DNA from: Marinobacterium_A aestuariivivens
GTDB taxonomy: Bacteria > Pseudomonadota > Gammaproteobacteria > Pseudomonadales > Balneatricaceae
Reading direction: 5' to 3'
DNA length: 64,000 bases
Assembly (NCBI RefSeq): GCF_042661465.1
Contig: NZ_JBHSWE010000001.1
Coordinates: 4,774,001 to 4,838,000 of the forward strand
In this document: piece after piece, positions 30,423 to 39,397 of the stretch
Layout of the letters: every line of letters starts with the position of its first letter
Position numbering within the stretch: position 1 is the stretch's first letter
The notes under the pieces: model-generated
The model's database searches: none
Told to the model about the DNA's origin: nothing
The model's input: the letters and a program-made list of their open reading frames with translations, nothing else
Position numbers and translations under genes: made by a program

Positions 30423-30610
30423 ATTCGTAGGATGGGTGAAACGACGCGGAGGAACGGAATATCCGATCCCGCCGCCGCCAGGGCGTCGTGTAACCCATCT
30501 TGAGGGGAAGTCAGCATTGCGGAAGCTGAAGTCATTGATGGGTTGCGCCGCACTACCTGCATTGCCTACCGAAAGCGGAGTACCATTGCGGCTCCACCCA
30601 TCCTACGAAT
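30423..30610. repeat. dispersed element A, copy 1 (16-bp inverted ends)
   Basis: The element is bounded by perfect 16-base inverted repeats, ATTCGTAGGATGGGTG and CACCCATCCTACGAAT. Internally it carries GTAACCCATCTTGAGGGG and TTGATGGGTTGCGCCGC. The reverse complement of the element at 58428-58609 matches it in block after block. It holds no ORF and lies between dctM and the histidine kinase gene. MITE-like or REP-like origin is possible. Confidence 0.85.
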
Positions 30611-30666
30611 GATGCCTTCGTCCCGCTAAAGCGCGATGAACCAATAATCAGAGGGTACCACTGTCG

Positions 30667-32037
30667 ATGTCGCTGAAGGCGAAACTGCTGTTGCTGGCGA
30701 TCCTGCCGCTGATTCTGGTGACCGCTCTGGTGACGATGGTGAGCCTGCAGCAGGCTCACCGGCTGTCGGAGCAGGAGATCCGGATCTTCGAGGAAAACCT
30801 GCTGGGCTCCAAGAGACGCGAGCTGCAGCACTATGTCAGCCTGGCGCTGACCTCGATCGACCATATCGTCGCGAATGCCGACGCCCACGACGAAGCGGCC
30901 AAGGCGGAGGTCAAGCGGATTCTCAGTGACCTGACCTTCGGCGACGACGGCTATTTCTTCGTCTACGACCAGCAGGGTCAGGTGCTGGTGCACCCGATCC
31001 TGACCGAGCTGGTGGGGCGGAATCTGCTCCGGATGCGGGACGAACGCGGCGATCCGGTGATCCGTACGCTGCTGCAGCGGGCCCGGGAGGGCGGCGGTTT
31101 CCATCGCTACCTGTGGCAGAAACCCTCGCGCGGCGAGTCCGAAGAGAAGCTCAGTTACGTGGTGCTGCTGCCGAAATGGAACTGGATGCTTGGCACCGGC
31201 CTCTACATCGACGATATCGCCAAGGAGGTCACGGAGATCCGCCGCGAGGTCAACCGCAACATCCGCAATACCTTTTTCACCGTGCTGCTGATCGTCTCGG
31301 CGGCGGTGGCGCTGATCGTGATGATCGCCATCGCACTGAATCTGCACGAAAGCCGCCTGGCCAACGCGAGGCTGCGCTCGCTCGCGCACAAGTCGATTCA
31401 GCTGCAGGTGAGCCAGCGCCGCGGTTTCGCCCGCGAGCTGCACGATGGCATCAACCAGTTGATGGTATCGGTGAAATACCGTATCGAAGTGGCGCTGAAC
31501 AAGCTGCAGAAGGGGGACCACGACGTGGCTGCCGACCTCTGCCAGGGCATGGCGGTGTTGAACGATGCCATTCGGGAAGTGCGCCGGGTGTCCCACGACC
31601 TGCGTCCCAGCATTCTCGACGACCTGGGGCTGGAGCCGGCGTTGCGCAACCTGCTGGAGGAGTTCCGCGAGCGCACCGGCATCCTCGTCGACCTGCAGCT
31701 GAAGCTGCCCGGCGCCCGGCTGACCGACGATATCGAGATCACCCTCTACCGGGTGGTGCAGGAAGCCCTGACCAATATTCAGAAGCATGCCGATGCCAGC
31801 CGGCTGCAGGTGCGCTGCCGCTACCAGGGCGGCCTGCTCCGGCTGCAGCTGCAAGACAACGGCTGCGGTTTCGATCCGAAGAACCTGAAAAAGCAGGCCG
31901 GCATCGGTCTGCGCAACATGCGCGACAGGCTCGAGTTGCTGGGTGGCGAGTTCGAACTCGACTCCGCTCCCGGCGAAGGTACCCGGATCCGGGTCGCGCT
32001 GCCCGGCGGGGGCGACAGCAGAGGAGAGCAGGGGTGA
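30667..32037 (+). CDS. membrane histidine kinase with a Cache sensor domain (NarL-type partner)
   Basis: A 456-residue kinase. It has a membrane helix at about residues 5-27, an extracytoplasmic Cache domain to about 195 (DDGYFFVYDQQGQVLVHP, WNWMLGTGLYIDDI) and a second helix at about 200-222. The HisKA_3 dimerisation helix follows, with phosphoacceptor His in RRGFARELHDGINQLM, then an ATPase domain (DNGCGFDP, GIGLRNMRDRLELLGG). Cache domains of this type often bind small carboxylates, so sensing the TRAP substrate is plausible. It overlaps the regulator gene (GTGA). Confidence 0.93.
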   Translation: MSLKAKLLLLAILPLILVTALVTMVSLQQAHRLSEQEIRIFEENLLGSKRRELQHYVSLALTSIDHIVANADAHDEAAKAEVKRILSDLTFGDDGYFFVYDQQGQVLVHPILTELVGRNLLRMRDERGDPVIRTLLQRAREGGGFHRYLWQKPSRGESEEKLSYVVLLPKWNWMLGTGLYIDDIAKEVTEIRREVNRNIRNTFFTVLLIVSAAVALIVMIAIALNLHESRLANARLRSLAHKSIQLQVSQRRGFARELHDGINQLMVSVKYRIEVALNKLQKGDHDVAADLCQGMAVLNDAIREVRRVSHDLRPSILDDLGLEPALRNLLEEFRERTGILVDLQLKLPGARLTDDIEITLYRVVQEALTNIQKHADASRLQVRCRYQGGLLRLQLQDNGCGFDPKNLKKQAGIGLRNMRDRLELLGGEFELDSAPGEGTRIRVALPGGGDSRGEQG

Positions 32038-32693
32038 CAGACAAAAAGCCGATTCGGGTGTTGCTGGCCGACGACCATCCGCTGGTACTCGAGGGCATCT
32101 CGGCCCGGTTGCAGGGCGAACCGCACCTCGAGGTCGTGGGGACCGCCTGCAATGGCCGCGAAGCGCTGGAGCAGGCGGAGCGGTTGCAGCCGGACGTCGC
32201 GCTGATGGACGTATCGATGCCGGTGATGAACGGGCTCGAGGCGACGCAAGCGTTCCGGACCCGTTTTCCGTCGATCAGGGTGCTGATTCTCAGCATGCAC
32301 GACAACCGGGAGTACATTCTGCAGCTGATCCGCTCCGGCGCTTCAGGCTATATCCTCAAGGACGTGTCGTCGGACGAGCTGATTCGGGCCATCGAGACGG
32401 TTCACCAGGGTGGCACCTATTTCAGCGCGGGAGCGTCGCAGTCGCTGTTCGCCCGGGAGGAGGCCCTGGTGGCGGCGCCGGATACGCCGGACGAAACGCC
32501 GCTGACGCCGCGGGAGGAAACGGTGCTGCGGCTGCTGGCCGAGGGCGGCAGCAACAAGGACATCGCCCGCCGTCTCGGCATCTCGGTGCGCACCGTCGAA
32601 AGCCACCGGCAGAACATCAAGACCAAACTCGATATCCAGACCGCCGCGGGCCTGACCCGCTATGCCATCGAACACGGGCTGGCCGAACTCTAG
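32034..32693 (+). CDS. LuxR/NarL-type response regulator
   Basis: A 219-residue regulator with a receiver domain (acidic pocket LADDH, phosphoacceptor Asp near residue 58 in VALMDVSMPVMNG, Lys in YILKDVSS) and a C-terminal LuxR helix-turn-helix (LTPREETVLRLLAEGGSNKD, then SVRTVESHRQNIKTKL). The start is GTG at 32034, overlapping the kinase stop. It is the cognate partner of the kinase and probably controls dctPQM. Confidence 0.93.
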   Translation: MTDKKPIRVLLADDHPLVLEGISARLQGEPHLEVVGTACNGREALEQAERLQPDVALMDVSMPVMNGLEATQAFRTRFPSIRVLILSMHDNREYILQLIRSGASGYILKDVSSDELIRAIETVHQGGTYFSAGASQSLFAREEALVAAPDTPDETPLTPREETVLRLLAEGGSNKDIARRLGISVRTVESHRQNIKTKLDIQTAAGLTRYAIEHGLAEL

Positions 32694-32765
32694 CCCTCAG
32701 CGCCCGCGCAGCATTCGCGACCGGCTGGAGCTGAAAGTGCTGGCGGTACGCAGCGCCCTGGGCCG

Positions 32766-33167
32766 TCAGCGTCCTCCGAACAGCCGGTCGAGGCTGACCG
32801 GGCCGCCACCGGCGGCGGCGAGGTAGAGAAACACGAAACTGTAGAGCGCTGCCAGCTCGCCGCGGTTCAGCATCGGCCAGAAGCCCTGGGGCGCGTGGAC
32901 CATGAAATAGGCGACCGCCATCATCCCCGACAGGATGAAGGCGACCGGACGGGTGAAGAGCCCGAGCAGCAGCAGGGCGCCGCCGAACAGTTCCAGCACC
33001 CCGGCCAGGCCCATCAGCGAAAACAGCTCGACCGGGTTGTTGGGCGGCGCCGGGATCCCCAGCAGCTTCTGGCCGCCATGCTGCATGAACAGAAAGGCGG
33101 CGACGATCCGCATCAGGCTGAGCAGCGGCGGGGCGCAACGGGCGCAAAAACTGTTGAGGCTGGTCAT
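32766..33167 (-). CDS. DoxX-family membrane protein
   Basis: A 133-residue protein with four hydrophobic helices. LMRIVAAFLFMQHGGQKLLG, ELFGGALLLLGLFTRPVAF and AYFMVHAPQGFWP are typical DoxX motifs. The exact function is unknown; members are inner-membrane proteins linked to redox or thiosulfate processes. Its start faces lamB across a 267-base spacer that holds the MalT-box-like sites, so shared regulation is possible. Confidence 0.9.
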   Translation of the reverse strand: MTSLNSFCARCAPPLLSLMRIVAAFLFMQHGGQKLLGIPAPPNNPVELFSLMGLAGVLELFGGALLLLGLFTRPVAFILSGMMAVAYFMVHAPQGFWPMLNRGELAALYSFVFLYLAAAGGGPVSLDRLFGGR

Positions 33168-33249
33168 CTCGAAATCTCCCTGGTCGAGGCTGTATCAACA
33201 ACAGCATAGATGAGTTCCGCTGGATCGCACCGGTCCGCCCGCGTCGAAC

Positions 33250-33320
33250 CATCCTCCCGTTCACTCATCCCCCTTGATCCTCCCCGGCTACGCCGTCAGA
33301 AAAGGCCCCCGGGAGGATGC
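33250..33320 (+). promoter_or_regulatory. cluster of MalT-box-like sites upstream of lamB
   Basis: Four sites resemble the MalT box (GGGGAKGAGG, core GGAKGA): CATCCTCCC at 33250, CATCCCCC at 33266 and GATCCTCCCC at 33276, all inverted, and GGGAGGATGC at 33311 in direct orientation. They lie 115-185 bases before lamB. The same GGGAGGATG word precedes malE and the alpha-glucosidase, and malT is in the same cluster. Confidence 0.7.
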
Positions 33321-33434
33321 GGTCAATGAGGACCAGCCGCATGCTATCTCCCAACCGGAGGCGTTCCGGTCGAGCCGGCCGCGGGGTCGCCGACCCTGGC
33401 GTCCGGTAGTCGATAACAACAACAGGACAGAGAG

Positions 33435-34718
33435 ATGGCACCTGACTCACGCATGCTGAAACCAACTTCGCTTTTGTTCGCGGCCATGGCCGCCGCCCTC
33501 GCCTCGACGCCCAGCCTCGCAGTCGATTTTCACGGTTATGTCCGTTCCGGCATCGGTGCCACCGCAGGCGGTGGCGATCAGGCCTGTTTCCAGGCCGCCG
33601 GGGCATCGGCGAAATACCGCCTCGGCAACGAGTGCGAAACCTACGCCGAAGTGGGTCTCGGCGCCGAGCTTTACAACCAGGACGAGCGCTCCTTCTATCT
33701 CGACACCATGATCGCCTACAAGTCGAACCAGGCCAACGACTGGGAGGCGGCGCTGGGTGACAGCGCCAGCGACGGCAACCCCTTCGACAACTCGGTGGCC
33801 TCGGTGCGCCAGTTCAACGTCCAGGCGAAGAACATGCTCGAGGCGCTGCCGGGTGCCACTCTCTGGGCCGGCAAGCGCTACTACAAGCGTCATGATGTCC
33901 ATATCAACGACTACTACTACTGGGACGTGTCGGGGCCGGGAGCCGGCATCGAAGATATCGATCTGGGCTTCGGCAAGCTGGCACTGGCCTGGATCCGCAA
34001 CACCGACGGCAGCTGGGTCTATGACGGCGCCGGCACCGGTACCAACGTCGCCAACGATACGCTGGATATCCGCCTGGGCGACCTCAGGGTCAATCCGGAC
34101 GGTGCCCTGGAAGTCGGCTTCGATTACGGCAGCGCGAACCTCAGCGACAGCCAGCAGGACGACCCGGGCTTCGACGACCAGAAGGGCTATCTGGTGACCC
34201 TCGAACACACCCAGGGCAACTGGTTCGGCGGTTTCAACAAGCTGGCGTTGCAGTATGCGTCCGACGGCATGATCGGTACCGGCCACAACAACAGCGCCGC
34301 CGGCGACGGCGACATGTTCCGCCTGGTCGACCAGGGCGTGGTGCAGGTCAGCGACAGCGTCGAGATGATGTATGTCGGCATCTACGAGGACAAGGACCTG
34401 GATGCCGGCAACGGCCAGACCTGGACCTCGTTCGGCCTGCGGCCGGTATACAAGTGGAACGAGGTGATGAGCACGGCGCTGGAACTCGGCTACGACAGGG
34501 TCGAGCCCCAGGGCGACGGCGAAGACGCGGACCTGACCAAGATCACCCTGGCACAGCAATGGTCGGCCGGTCGCAGTTTCTGGGCCCGGCCGCAGCTGCG
34601 CGCCTTCGTCACCTACGCCCAGTGGGACGGCGATGTTTACAACGCCGCCAGCGAATCGATCGAGATGGGCGACGACGATGGCCTGACCTTCGGTGTCCAG
34701 GTCGAGGCCTGGTGGTAA
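33435..34718 (+). CDS. lamB: maltoporin-type outer-membrane channel (LamB)
   Basis: A 427-residue protein with a signal peptide (cleavage near SLAVDF). The mature start VDFHGYVRSGIG, RLGNECETYAEVGLG and YYKRHDVHINDYYYWDVSGPG are characteristic of the LamB 18-strand beta-barrel, and the C-terminus ends in an aromatic residue (EAWW) as outer-membrane barrels do. It admits maltodextrins to the periplasm. An AGAGAG site precedes 33435; ATG at 33453 is an alternative start. An intrinsic terminator separates it from malM. Confidence 0.93.
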   Translation: MAPDSRMLKPTSLLFAAMAAALASTPSLAVDFHGYVRSGIGATAGGGDQACFQAAGASAKYRLGNECETYAEVGLGAELYNQDERSFYLDTMIAYKSNQANDWEAALGDSASDGNPFDNSVASVRQFNVQAKNMLEALPGATLWAGKRYYKRHDVHINDYYYWDVSGPGAGIEDIDLGFGKLALAWIRNTDGSWVYDGAGTGTNVANDTLDIRLGDLRVNPDGALEVGFDYGSANLSDSQQDDPGFDDQKGYLVTLEHTQGNWFGGFNKLALQYASDGMIGTGHNNSAAGDGDMFRLVDQGVVQVSDSVEMMYVGIYEDKDLDAGNGQTWTSFGLRPVYKWNEVMSTALELGYDRVEPQGDGEDADLTKITLAQQWSAGRSFWARPQLRAFVTYAQWDGDVYNAASESIEMGDDDGLTFGVQVEAWW

Positions 34719-34776
34719 AAACGGGCAACCGGCGCCGCTGCGGCGGGTAGCGACGCCACCCCCGACGATGATTCTT

Positions 34777-34808
34777 CCCCCGGCGTCGCCCGATACCGGG
34801 GGCTTTTT
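34777..34808 (+). terminator. intrinsic terminator between lamB and malM
   Basis: CCCCCGG and CCGGGGG form a stem around a short loop, followed by CTTTTT, about 60 bases after the lamB stop. Read-through into malM may be partial. Confidence 0.8.
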
Positions 34809-34826
34809 GCCATTTGGAGGTGTTCG

Positions 34827-35714
34827 ATGATTGAGGTCAAATCCCTCAAGGGGCTGCTGCTGATACTCGGCCTCGCCGTGGCGGCACCGGTACTGGCCAC
34901 TCCCTGCTGCAAATCCCTGGATGCGCTGCCCTACCGGGACCTGCCGGCCGGCAGCACACTGGAGGTCCGCATCGACGACCAGGCGCCGCGTTTTGATTTT
35001 GCCGAAGGGGAGAGTCCCTTCCTGGCTTTCCGGCTGCCGGAAACCGGACAGCGCCTCGAGGTGTCGCTGAAAAGCCTGGCCAACGGGGACCTGCTGCAGC
35101 CCAGCCTGATGTTGCTGGACGAAGAGTTCCGGCCGACCCGGGCCTTCGGCAGCGAGGCGTTCCGCTATCAGCCGGCACGGGGCTTCGTGTCGGATGCGCT
35201 GGCCGGTCGCATCGAAATCCAGAGCCGCTACCGCGGGGCGCCCGACAACGAGCGCTACCTGATCGTCTACAGCACGCCGGAGCAGCGCGCGGGCAGTACC
35301 CGTCTGGTGCACCCGGCCAAGACCTTCGCCCTGGCCCAAGGCAACGAGCCGCCCAACATCGCCGACCCGGTGATGCCCCATGGCGAAACCGGCACCCTGC
35401 AGCTCAGGGCGAGCACGAACGGCGGTTTCGCCCTTGGCCGCCGCCTGCTGCAGCCTTTGCTCGGCGACGTGGATACGAGCCACGGCCAAGGGCAGCAGCG
35501 CGCACCGGAAGGGGTGCGCATCGCGCGCCAGGAGGCGTCCGCAGAAGCGGCGCTGCCCCAGACCGAAGCCTACTATCTCGCCGCCATCGACCGGGCGCTG
35601 GCGCAGGACGATCTGGACCTGGCGCTGCAGCTGGCCGAGGAGGCACGGCGCGTCGGTGCCGGCAATGCCCGGCGTCATCTGCTGCAGCAGTTGCAGCTGC
35701 GGACAGCTCAGTAG
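34827..35714 (+). CDS. malM: maltose operon periplasmic protein MalM
   Basis: A 295-residue exported protein with a hydrophobic signal (LLLILGLAVAAPVLA). The mature start PCCKSLDALPYRDLP, the AFRLPETGQRLEVSL segment and C-terminal YYLAAIDRALAQDDLDLAL match MalM. Its role is poorly known; it may help organise the maltodextrin channel or binding protein. It follows lamB on the same strand. Confidence 0.88.
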   Translation: MIEVKSLKGLLLILGLAVAAPVLATPCCKSLDALPYRDLPAGSTLEVRIDDQAPRFDFAEGESPFLAFRLPETGQRLEVSLKSLANGDLLQPSLMLLDEEFRPTRAFGSEAFRYQPARGFVSDALAGRIEIQSRYRGAPDNERYLIVYSTPEQRAGSTRLVHPAKTFALAQGNEPPNIADPVMPHGETGTLQLRASTNGGFALGRRLLQPLLGDVDTSHGQGQQRAPEGVRIARQEASAEAALPQTEAYYLAAIDRALAQDDLDLALQLAEEARRVGAGNARRHLLQQLQLRTAQ

Positions 35715-35743
35715 CGCGTGATTGTATGCCTTTTTATACTGCC

Positions 35744-35833
35744 GGACGCCTCAGAACTTCCCACAGCCAGCCGGTGGAATTCGGGCCTTCGGCACTCATT
35801 CCCCCTACGTATTGGACGCCTCAGAACTTCCCA
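35744..35833. repeat. 20-bp direct repeat GGACGCCTCAGAACTTCCCA, two copies
   Basis: GGACGCCTCAGAACTTCCCA occurs at 35744-35763 and again at 35814-35833, exactly 70 bases apart, in the malM-gpx spacer. Between and after the copies lies an inverted pair of repeat-family C units. Confidence 0.85.
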
Positions 35834-35879
35834 GAGGTTGATTGGCGGTAGGGTGGCAATGAGCGGAGCGAATTCCACC
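35773..35879. repeat. inverted pair of family C repeats (GTAGGG-GGAATGAG...GAATTCCACC)
   Basis: GGTGGAATTC...CACTCATTCCCCCTAC at 35773-35808 and GTAGGGTGGCAATGAGCGGA...GAATTCCACC at 35848-35879 are near reverse complements around a 39-base spacer. A related unit flanks malG at 40285-40390. No ORF of merit is present. Confidence 0.75.
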
Positions 35880-35928
35880 ATCCGGGGCGCCGTCCATGGC
35901 GGCCATTCCAGCGTAGGCCCGCCCCGGA

Positions 35929-36423
35929 TCAAGGGCTGCATTGCTCCAGCTGCGCGGCGATCTCGGCGTCGATCTGTTCCGGCGTGGTCTTCGGCGCGAA
36001 GCGTTTGACGACCGTGCCGTCCCGGCCGACCAGGAACTTGGTGAAATTCCACTTGATCGCCTCGCTGCCGAGCAGCCCCGGCGCCTGATGCTTGAGCCAG
36101 GCGTAGAGCGGCTCGGCATCCCGCCCGTTGACCTCGATCTTGCTGAACAGCGCAAAGCCGACGCCGTAATTGCGCTCGCAGAAGGCGCCGATCTGCGCCT
36201 CGTCCCCCGGTTCCTGGTGGCCGAACTGGTTGCAGGGGAAGCCCAGGATCTCGAATCCGCGCTCGCGGTACTTGTCATACAGCGCCTGCAGACCCCGGTA
36301 CTGGGGCGTGAAGCCGCATTCGCTGGCGACATTGACGATCAGCAGCACCTTGCCGCGGTAGCGGGCCAGATCCACCGCCTGGCCGTCGAGGTCCCGGACC
36401 TGGAAATCATGGACTGTTGTCAT
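35929..36423 (-). CDS. glutathione peroxidase family protein (cysteine type)
   Basis: A 164-residue thiol peroxidase. NVASECGFTPQYRGLQALYD carries the peroxidatic Cys near residue 36, with Gln in GFPCNQFGHQEPG and Trp in IKWNFTKFLV completing the active site. It reduces peroxides with glutathione or thioredoxin (BtuE-like). It is antisense to the maltose genes around it. GGAGGG precedes the ATG at 36423. Confidence 0.93.
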   Translation of the reverse strand: MTTVHDFQVRDLDGQAVDLARYRGKVLLIVNVASECGFTPQYRGLQALYDKYRERGFEILGFPCNQFGHQEPGDEAQIGAFCERNYGVGFALFSKIEVNGRDAEPLYAWLKHQAPGLLGSEAIKWNFTKFLVGRDGTVVKRFAPKTTPEQIDAEIAAQLEQCSP

Positions 36424-36491
36424 GCCGAAACACCCTCCTGTCAGTTCCCTCAGTGTATCAGTGTCCGTCTACGCCCGCCGTCTACGCCTTG

Positions 36492-36514
36492 GATCCTCCT
36501 CCGTGGGGAGGATG
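36492..36514 (+). promoter_or_regulatory. MalT-box-like pair upstream of malE
   Basis: GATCCTCCTCC (inverted) at 36492 and GGGGAGGATG (direct) at 36505 form a pair about 90 bases before malE, matching the sites before lamB. Confidence 0.7.
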
Positions 36515-36603
36515 TTCCGCTGGCCTCGTCACGGCAGCATAGACGACGGTAGCGGGCTCCGCTTCAGGGGCCGGAACAATAACAATCCGAAGGTACACGC
36601 AGG

Positions 36604-37791
36604 ATGAAGATCAAGAAGCTTATTGCCTCCCTGACACTGGCCGTCACCGCCGCCGGCCTCTCTGCCGGCGTCCAGGCCGCCATCGAAGAGGGCAAGCTGG
36701 TCGTCTGGATCAATGGCGACAAGGGTTACAAGGGACTTGCCGAGGTCGGCAAGCGCTTTACCGAGGAGACAGGCATTCCGGTCGAGGTGTCCCATCCGGA
36801 CAGCGTCACCGACAAGTTCCAGCAGGCCGCGGCCACCGGTAACGGCCCGGACATCTTTATCTGGCCGCACGACCGTTTCGGCGAGTGGGCCGCCAGCGGC
36901 CTCATCGTGCCGATCGAACCGAGCGACGCCATCGAGGCTGGGATCGTTGACTTCGCCTGGGACGCGGTCAGGGTCAAAGGCAAATACTACGGTTATCCGA
37001 TCGCGGTCGAGGCGATCGGCCTGATCTACAACAGGGCGCTGGTGACCGAGCCGCCGAAGACCTTCGCCGAAGTCGCAGCGCTGGACAAGACGCTTGAGGC
37101 GAAAGGGAAGAAGGCGATCCTCTGGGACTACAACACCACCTATTTCAGCTGGCCACTGTTCGCCGCCGAAGGCGGCTATCCGTTCCGCAAGACCGAGGGC
37201 GGCTACGACGTCGGCGATACCGGGGTCAACAATCCGGGCAGCCTGCGCGCCGCCGGCCTGCTGAAGCAGCTGATCGACGACGGCGTGATGCCCAGCGGGG
37301 CGGACTACGGTGCCATGGAGTCGGCCTTCAACAAGGGCGAGGTCGCGATGATGATCAACGGCCCCTGGTCCTGGGCGAACCTGAAGAAAAGCGGTATCGA
37401 TTTCGGCGTCACGGCGATTCCGGCGGTCGGCGAAGAGCCCGGCAAACCGTTGACCGGGGTGCTGGCCGCGACCCTGAACGCCGCCAGCCCGAACCGGGAT
37501 CTGGCGGTCGAGTTTCTCGAAGGTTACCTGCTGCAGCCCGAGGGGCTGAAGACCGTCAATGCCGACGTCCCGCTCGGTGCCGTCGCCAATCGCGCACTGA
37601 TGTCCGAACTGTCGAAGGATCCGAATATCTACGCCACCTTCCAGAACGCCGCCATGGGCGAGCCGATGCCCAACGTGCCGGAAATGGGCGCCTTCTGGTC
37701 CGCGATGGAGCCGGCGTTGAAGAACATCACCTCGGGTCGCCAGTCCGTCAAGGAAGCCCTGGATGGCGCTGCCAAGCGCATTCTCAACTAA
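36604..37791 (+). CDS. malE: maltose/maltodextrin-binding protein MalE
   Basis: A 395-residue exported protein with a signal peptide (MKIKKLIASLTLAVTAAGLS, cleavage near VQA). The mature start IEEGKLVVWINGDKGYKGLA, DIFIWPHDRFGEWA, PIAVEAIGLIYN and MMINGPWSWANL match MalE. It binds maltodextrin in the periplasm for the MalFGK2 transporter. It is the first gene of malEFG. Confidence 0.97.
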   Translation: MKIKKLIASLTLAVTAAGLSAGVQAAIEEGKLVVWINGDKGYKGLAEVGKRFTEETGIPVEVSHPDSVTDKFQQAAATGNGPDIFIWPHDRFGEWAASGLIVPIEPSDAIEAGIVDFAWDAVRVKGKYYGYPIAVEAIGLIYNRALVTEPPKTFAEVAALDKTLEAKGKKAILWDYNTTYFSWPLFAAEGGYPFRKTEGGYDVGDTGVNNPGSLRAAGLLKQLIDDGVMPSGADYGAMESAFNKGEVAMMINGPWSWANLKKSGIDFGVTAIPAVGEEPGKPLTGVLAATLNAASPNRDLAVEFLEGYLLQPEGLKTVNADVPLGAVANRALMSELSKDPNIYATFQNAAMGEPMPNVPEMGAFWSAMEPALKNITSGRQSVKEALDGAAKRILN

Positions 37792-37857
37792 CGCCGCCGC
37801 CGGGGCCGTGCCGATATTCCGGCGCGGCTCCGGCGCCGTCACTTTCAGGGTCAGTTC

Positions 37858-39396
37858 ATGTCCAGTTACGTACTCAAAAGCTTTGCCGTCGGCAACGGCT
37901 TTCCCACTCTCAAAATCGGTTTCAAGCTGGTGGCCGGGCTGTCGCTGGCGCTGTTCGGCCTCTACCTGGTGGTGGCGCTCTATGCCCAGCAGCAGATCGC
38001 CTTCGCGCTGCTCGTGCTGCTGGTGCTGAGCTCCGCCGGTTACGTCTATCTCAGCCGTCGTACCTATGCCCACCGCTACGCCTATCCGGCCGTCGCCGGC
38101 ATGGGTGTCTTCGTGATCTTTCCGCTGCTGTACACCGTGAGCATCGGTTTCACCAATTACAGCGCCAGCAACCTGCTGGACCTGGAGCGGGTGCAGGCCT
38201 ATCACCTGTCGCAAACCTACCAGAGCGACGCCGGGCGCTTCCCGTTCCGGTTGCATGCCGAAGGCGACCGCTATCGTCTCAGGCTCGATACGCCGGACGG
38301 CCAGCTGTCGACCGAGCCGTTCATCCCGGACGGCGACAAGCTGTTGACGCTTGCGCCCGAGTCGCAGGTCGAAGCGGCGGATGCGCTGACGATGCGCGAT
38401 GTCATCAAGCTGCGCGGTGCGCTGTCGGATCTGAGGCTGCAACTGCCGGACGGTGACGAACTGCGTCTGAGCGGCCTGCGCGAGTTCGCCGCCCGCAAAC
38501 CGGTCTATTCGCTGCAGGAAGACGGCAGCCTGGTCGACAACCGCAGCGGTGAGCGTCTGACGATCAACTACGACGAAGGTTTCTATCAGCGCGCGGACGG
38601 CGAACGGGTGCCGCCGGGGTTCGTCGTCGGCATCGGCTGGGACAACTACCTGAAGGTGGTGACGGATCCCAGCATCCGCGGGCCTTTCCTCGAAATTTTC
38701 GTCTGGACGCTGGTGTTCGCCGGTGGCACCGTCGCCTTCACGCTGGCGGTGGGGCTGGTACTGGCGAGCCTGCTGCAGTGGGACCTGATTCGCGGCAAGG
38801 CGCTGTACCGCACGCTGCTGATCCTGCCCTATGCGGTGCCGGCCTTCATCTCTATCCTGGTGTTCAAGGGACTGTTCAATCAGAACTTGGGCGAGATCAA
38901 CCTGGTGCTGCAAAACCTGTTCGGCATCAGTCCCGACTGGTTCAGCGATCCCGCCATGGCGCGAACCATGATACTGGTGGTCAATACCTGGCTCGGCTAT
39001 CCCTACATGATGCTGCTGTGCACCGGGTTGCTGCAGTCGATTCCGCAGGACCTCTACGAGGCCTCGGCGATGGACGGCGCGCGCCCCCTCGACAATCTGT
39101 TAAGGATCACGCTGCCGCTGATCATCAAGCCGCTCACGCCGCTGCTGATCGCCAGTTTCGCGTTCAACTTCAACAACTTCGTCCTGATCACGCTGCTCAC
39201 TGGCGGCTCGCCGGACATCATCGGCGCGAGCACGCCCGCCGGCACCACCGACCTGCTGGTCAGCTACACCTACCGCATCGCCTTCCAGGACTCGGGACAG
39301 AACTTCGGCCTGGCCGCGGCGATCGCGACGATGATCTTCCTGCTGGTCGGCGGCCTGTCGCTGCTGAAGATGCGCCTGGGCAAAATGGAGATCTGA
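37858..39396 (+). CDS. malF: maltose transporter permease MalF
   Basis: A 512-residue membrane protein. It has N-terminal membrane helices, the large periplasmic P2 loop that marks MalF (about residues 95-260), and the permease region with the EAA loop YEASAMDGARPLDNLLRITL. It pairs with MalG. MalG begins one base after its stop. Confidence 0.96.
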   Translation: MSSYVLKSFAVGNGFPTLKIGFKLVAGLSLALFGLYLVVALYAQQQIAFALLVLLVLSSAGYVYLSRRTYAHRYAYPAVAGMGVFVIFPLLYTVSIGFTNYSASNLLDLERVQAYHLSQTYQSDAGRFPFRLHAEGDRYRLRLDTPDGQLSTEPFIPDGDKLLTLAPESQVEAADALTMRDVIKLRGALSDLRLQLPDGDELRLSGLREFAARKPVYSLQEDGSLVDNRSGERLTINYDEGFYQRADGERVPPGFVVGIGWDNYLKVVTDPSIRGPFLEIFVWTLVFAGGTVAFTLAVGLVLASLLQWDLIRGKALYRTLLILPYAVPAFISILVFKGLFNQNLGEINLVLQNLFGISPDWFSDPAMARTMILVVNTWLGYPYMMLLCTGLLQSIPQDLYEASAMDGARPLDNLLRITLPLIIKPLTPLLIASFAFNFNNFVLITLLTGGSPDIIGASTPAGTTDLLVSYTYRIAFQDSGQNFGLAAAIATMIFLLVGGLSLLKMRLGKMEI

Positions 39397-39397
39397 T

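Noticed and set aside
33447..38913. Very long minus-strand frames opposite lamB/malM and malE/malF
   Set aside because: They are mirrors of clear maltose genes, and no ribosome site or family motif supports them.
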